DNA of 64,000 nucleotides from JANXQG01 sp963780045. Lineage in GTDB: Bacteria; Planctomycetota; Planctomycetia; Pirellulales; Thermoguttaceae. Where the stretch lies: positions 930,001 through 994,000 of the forward strand of contig CAVZZZ010000005.1 in assembly GCA_963780045.1 (NCBI GenBank), in the 5' to 3' direction. This document shows positions 63,847-64,000 of this stretch, piece by piece. The stretch's first letter is position 1. The number at the start of each line of letters is the position of its first letter. A program made the translations under genes and the position numbers. The notes under the pieces were generated by a model. The model was not told the DNA's origin, did not search any database, and saw nothing but the letters and a program-made list of their open reading frames with translations.

Positions 63847-64000
63847 ATGCGTTGGGACCAAGGTGGCGAAAGCGATAATGTCGAGGACCAGCGGGGACTG
63901 CCTGTCGGCATGGCGCTGGGCGGCGCGGGCACGATCATCGTCATCGTGCTGGGACTGCTGCTGGGCCGCGACCCGCGGGCGCTCATGCAGCAGTTGCAGA
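63847..64000 (+). CDS. YpfJ-like neutral zinc metallopeptidase (3' partial)
   Basis: The first 51 codons are visible: MRWDQGGESDNVEDQRGLPV, then a hydrophobic helix (AGTIIVIVLGLLLG) and DPRALMQQLQ. This matches the N-terminus of the YpfJ/KPN_02809 family of membrane-anchored zinc metallopeptidases. The catalytic HExxH part lies beyond the window. Confidence 0.75.
   Translation, partial: MRWDQGGESDNVEDQRGLPVGMALGGAGTIIVIVLGLLLGRDPRALMQQLQ

Overview
The window looks like a chromosomal segment of a planctomycete, probably a Pirellulales relative. Four things point that way: a high-GC genome; secreted proteins with the FEPLETRRLL-type N-terminus and autotransporter-strand repeats; several PEP-CTERM-like proteins; and a sigma54-linked flagellar cluster. 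This is inference from sequence features, because no database search could be run.

Layout. Bases 1-3.2 kb hold the end of scpB (with an extreme Asp/Glu tail), hemA and the flagellar sigma factor fliA. Bases 3.3-7.9 kb (minus strand) hold flhA-flhF-flhG and a small membrane protein upstream of fliA. Bases 8.3-13.3 kb (plus) hold a sulfotransferase, an alpha/beta-hydrolase with Asp at the usual Ser nucleophile position, and a TPR protein. Bases 13.3-34.2 kb are one long flagellar operon: flgN-like, a histidine kinase and a sigma54 activator (FlrB/FlrC type), then flgB-flgC-fliE-fliF-fliG-fliH-fliI-fliJ-motE/ylxF-fliK-flgD-flgE-flbD-fliL-fliN-fliO-fliP-fliQ-fliR-flhB. The order matches the Bacillus fla/che operon, but fliM is missing between fliL and fliN. 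A near-consensus sigma54 promoter abuts the flgB start codon.

Bases 34.3-64 kb are mixed accessory and housekeeping content: two paralogous PEP-CTERM-like proteins 25 kb apart with nearly identical promoters, a 942-aa membrane/surface protein, a RhuM remnant, a pentapeptide-repeat secreted protein, a glycosyltransferase, rarA, a retropepsin-like protease, an EndoIII-like glycosylase, a CPBP protease, DUF2617 and DUF2325 proteins, a ~1300-aa surface protein, pilT, a receiver-ATPase fusion, tRNA-Cys, a two-component pair, a degenerate receiver, a HAD phosphatase, an ICMT-like methyltransferase, mbfA, a BrnT-like toxin-antitoxin pair and the start of a ypfJ-like metallopeptidase.

Two global observations matter most. 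First, almost every spacer of the flagellar operon, and several coding ends, carry arrays of a 7-nt unit, usually with an inverted array beside them so that a hairpin can form. The heptamer differs at each locus but the 7-nt period and the architecture recur (about 18 loci). Second, about 20 genes are split by single-base frameshifts, several at short homopolymers, in flagellar and non-flagellar genes alike. This looks more like draft or long-read sequence error than true gene decay, so split genes are annotated here as single genes with the inferred shift noted.
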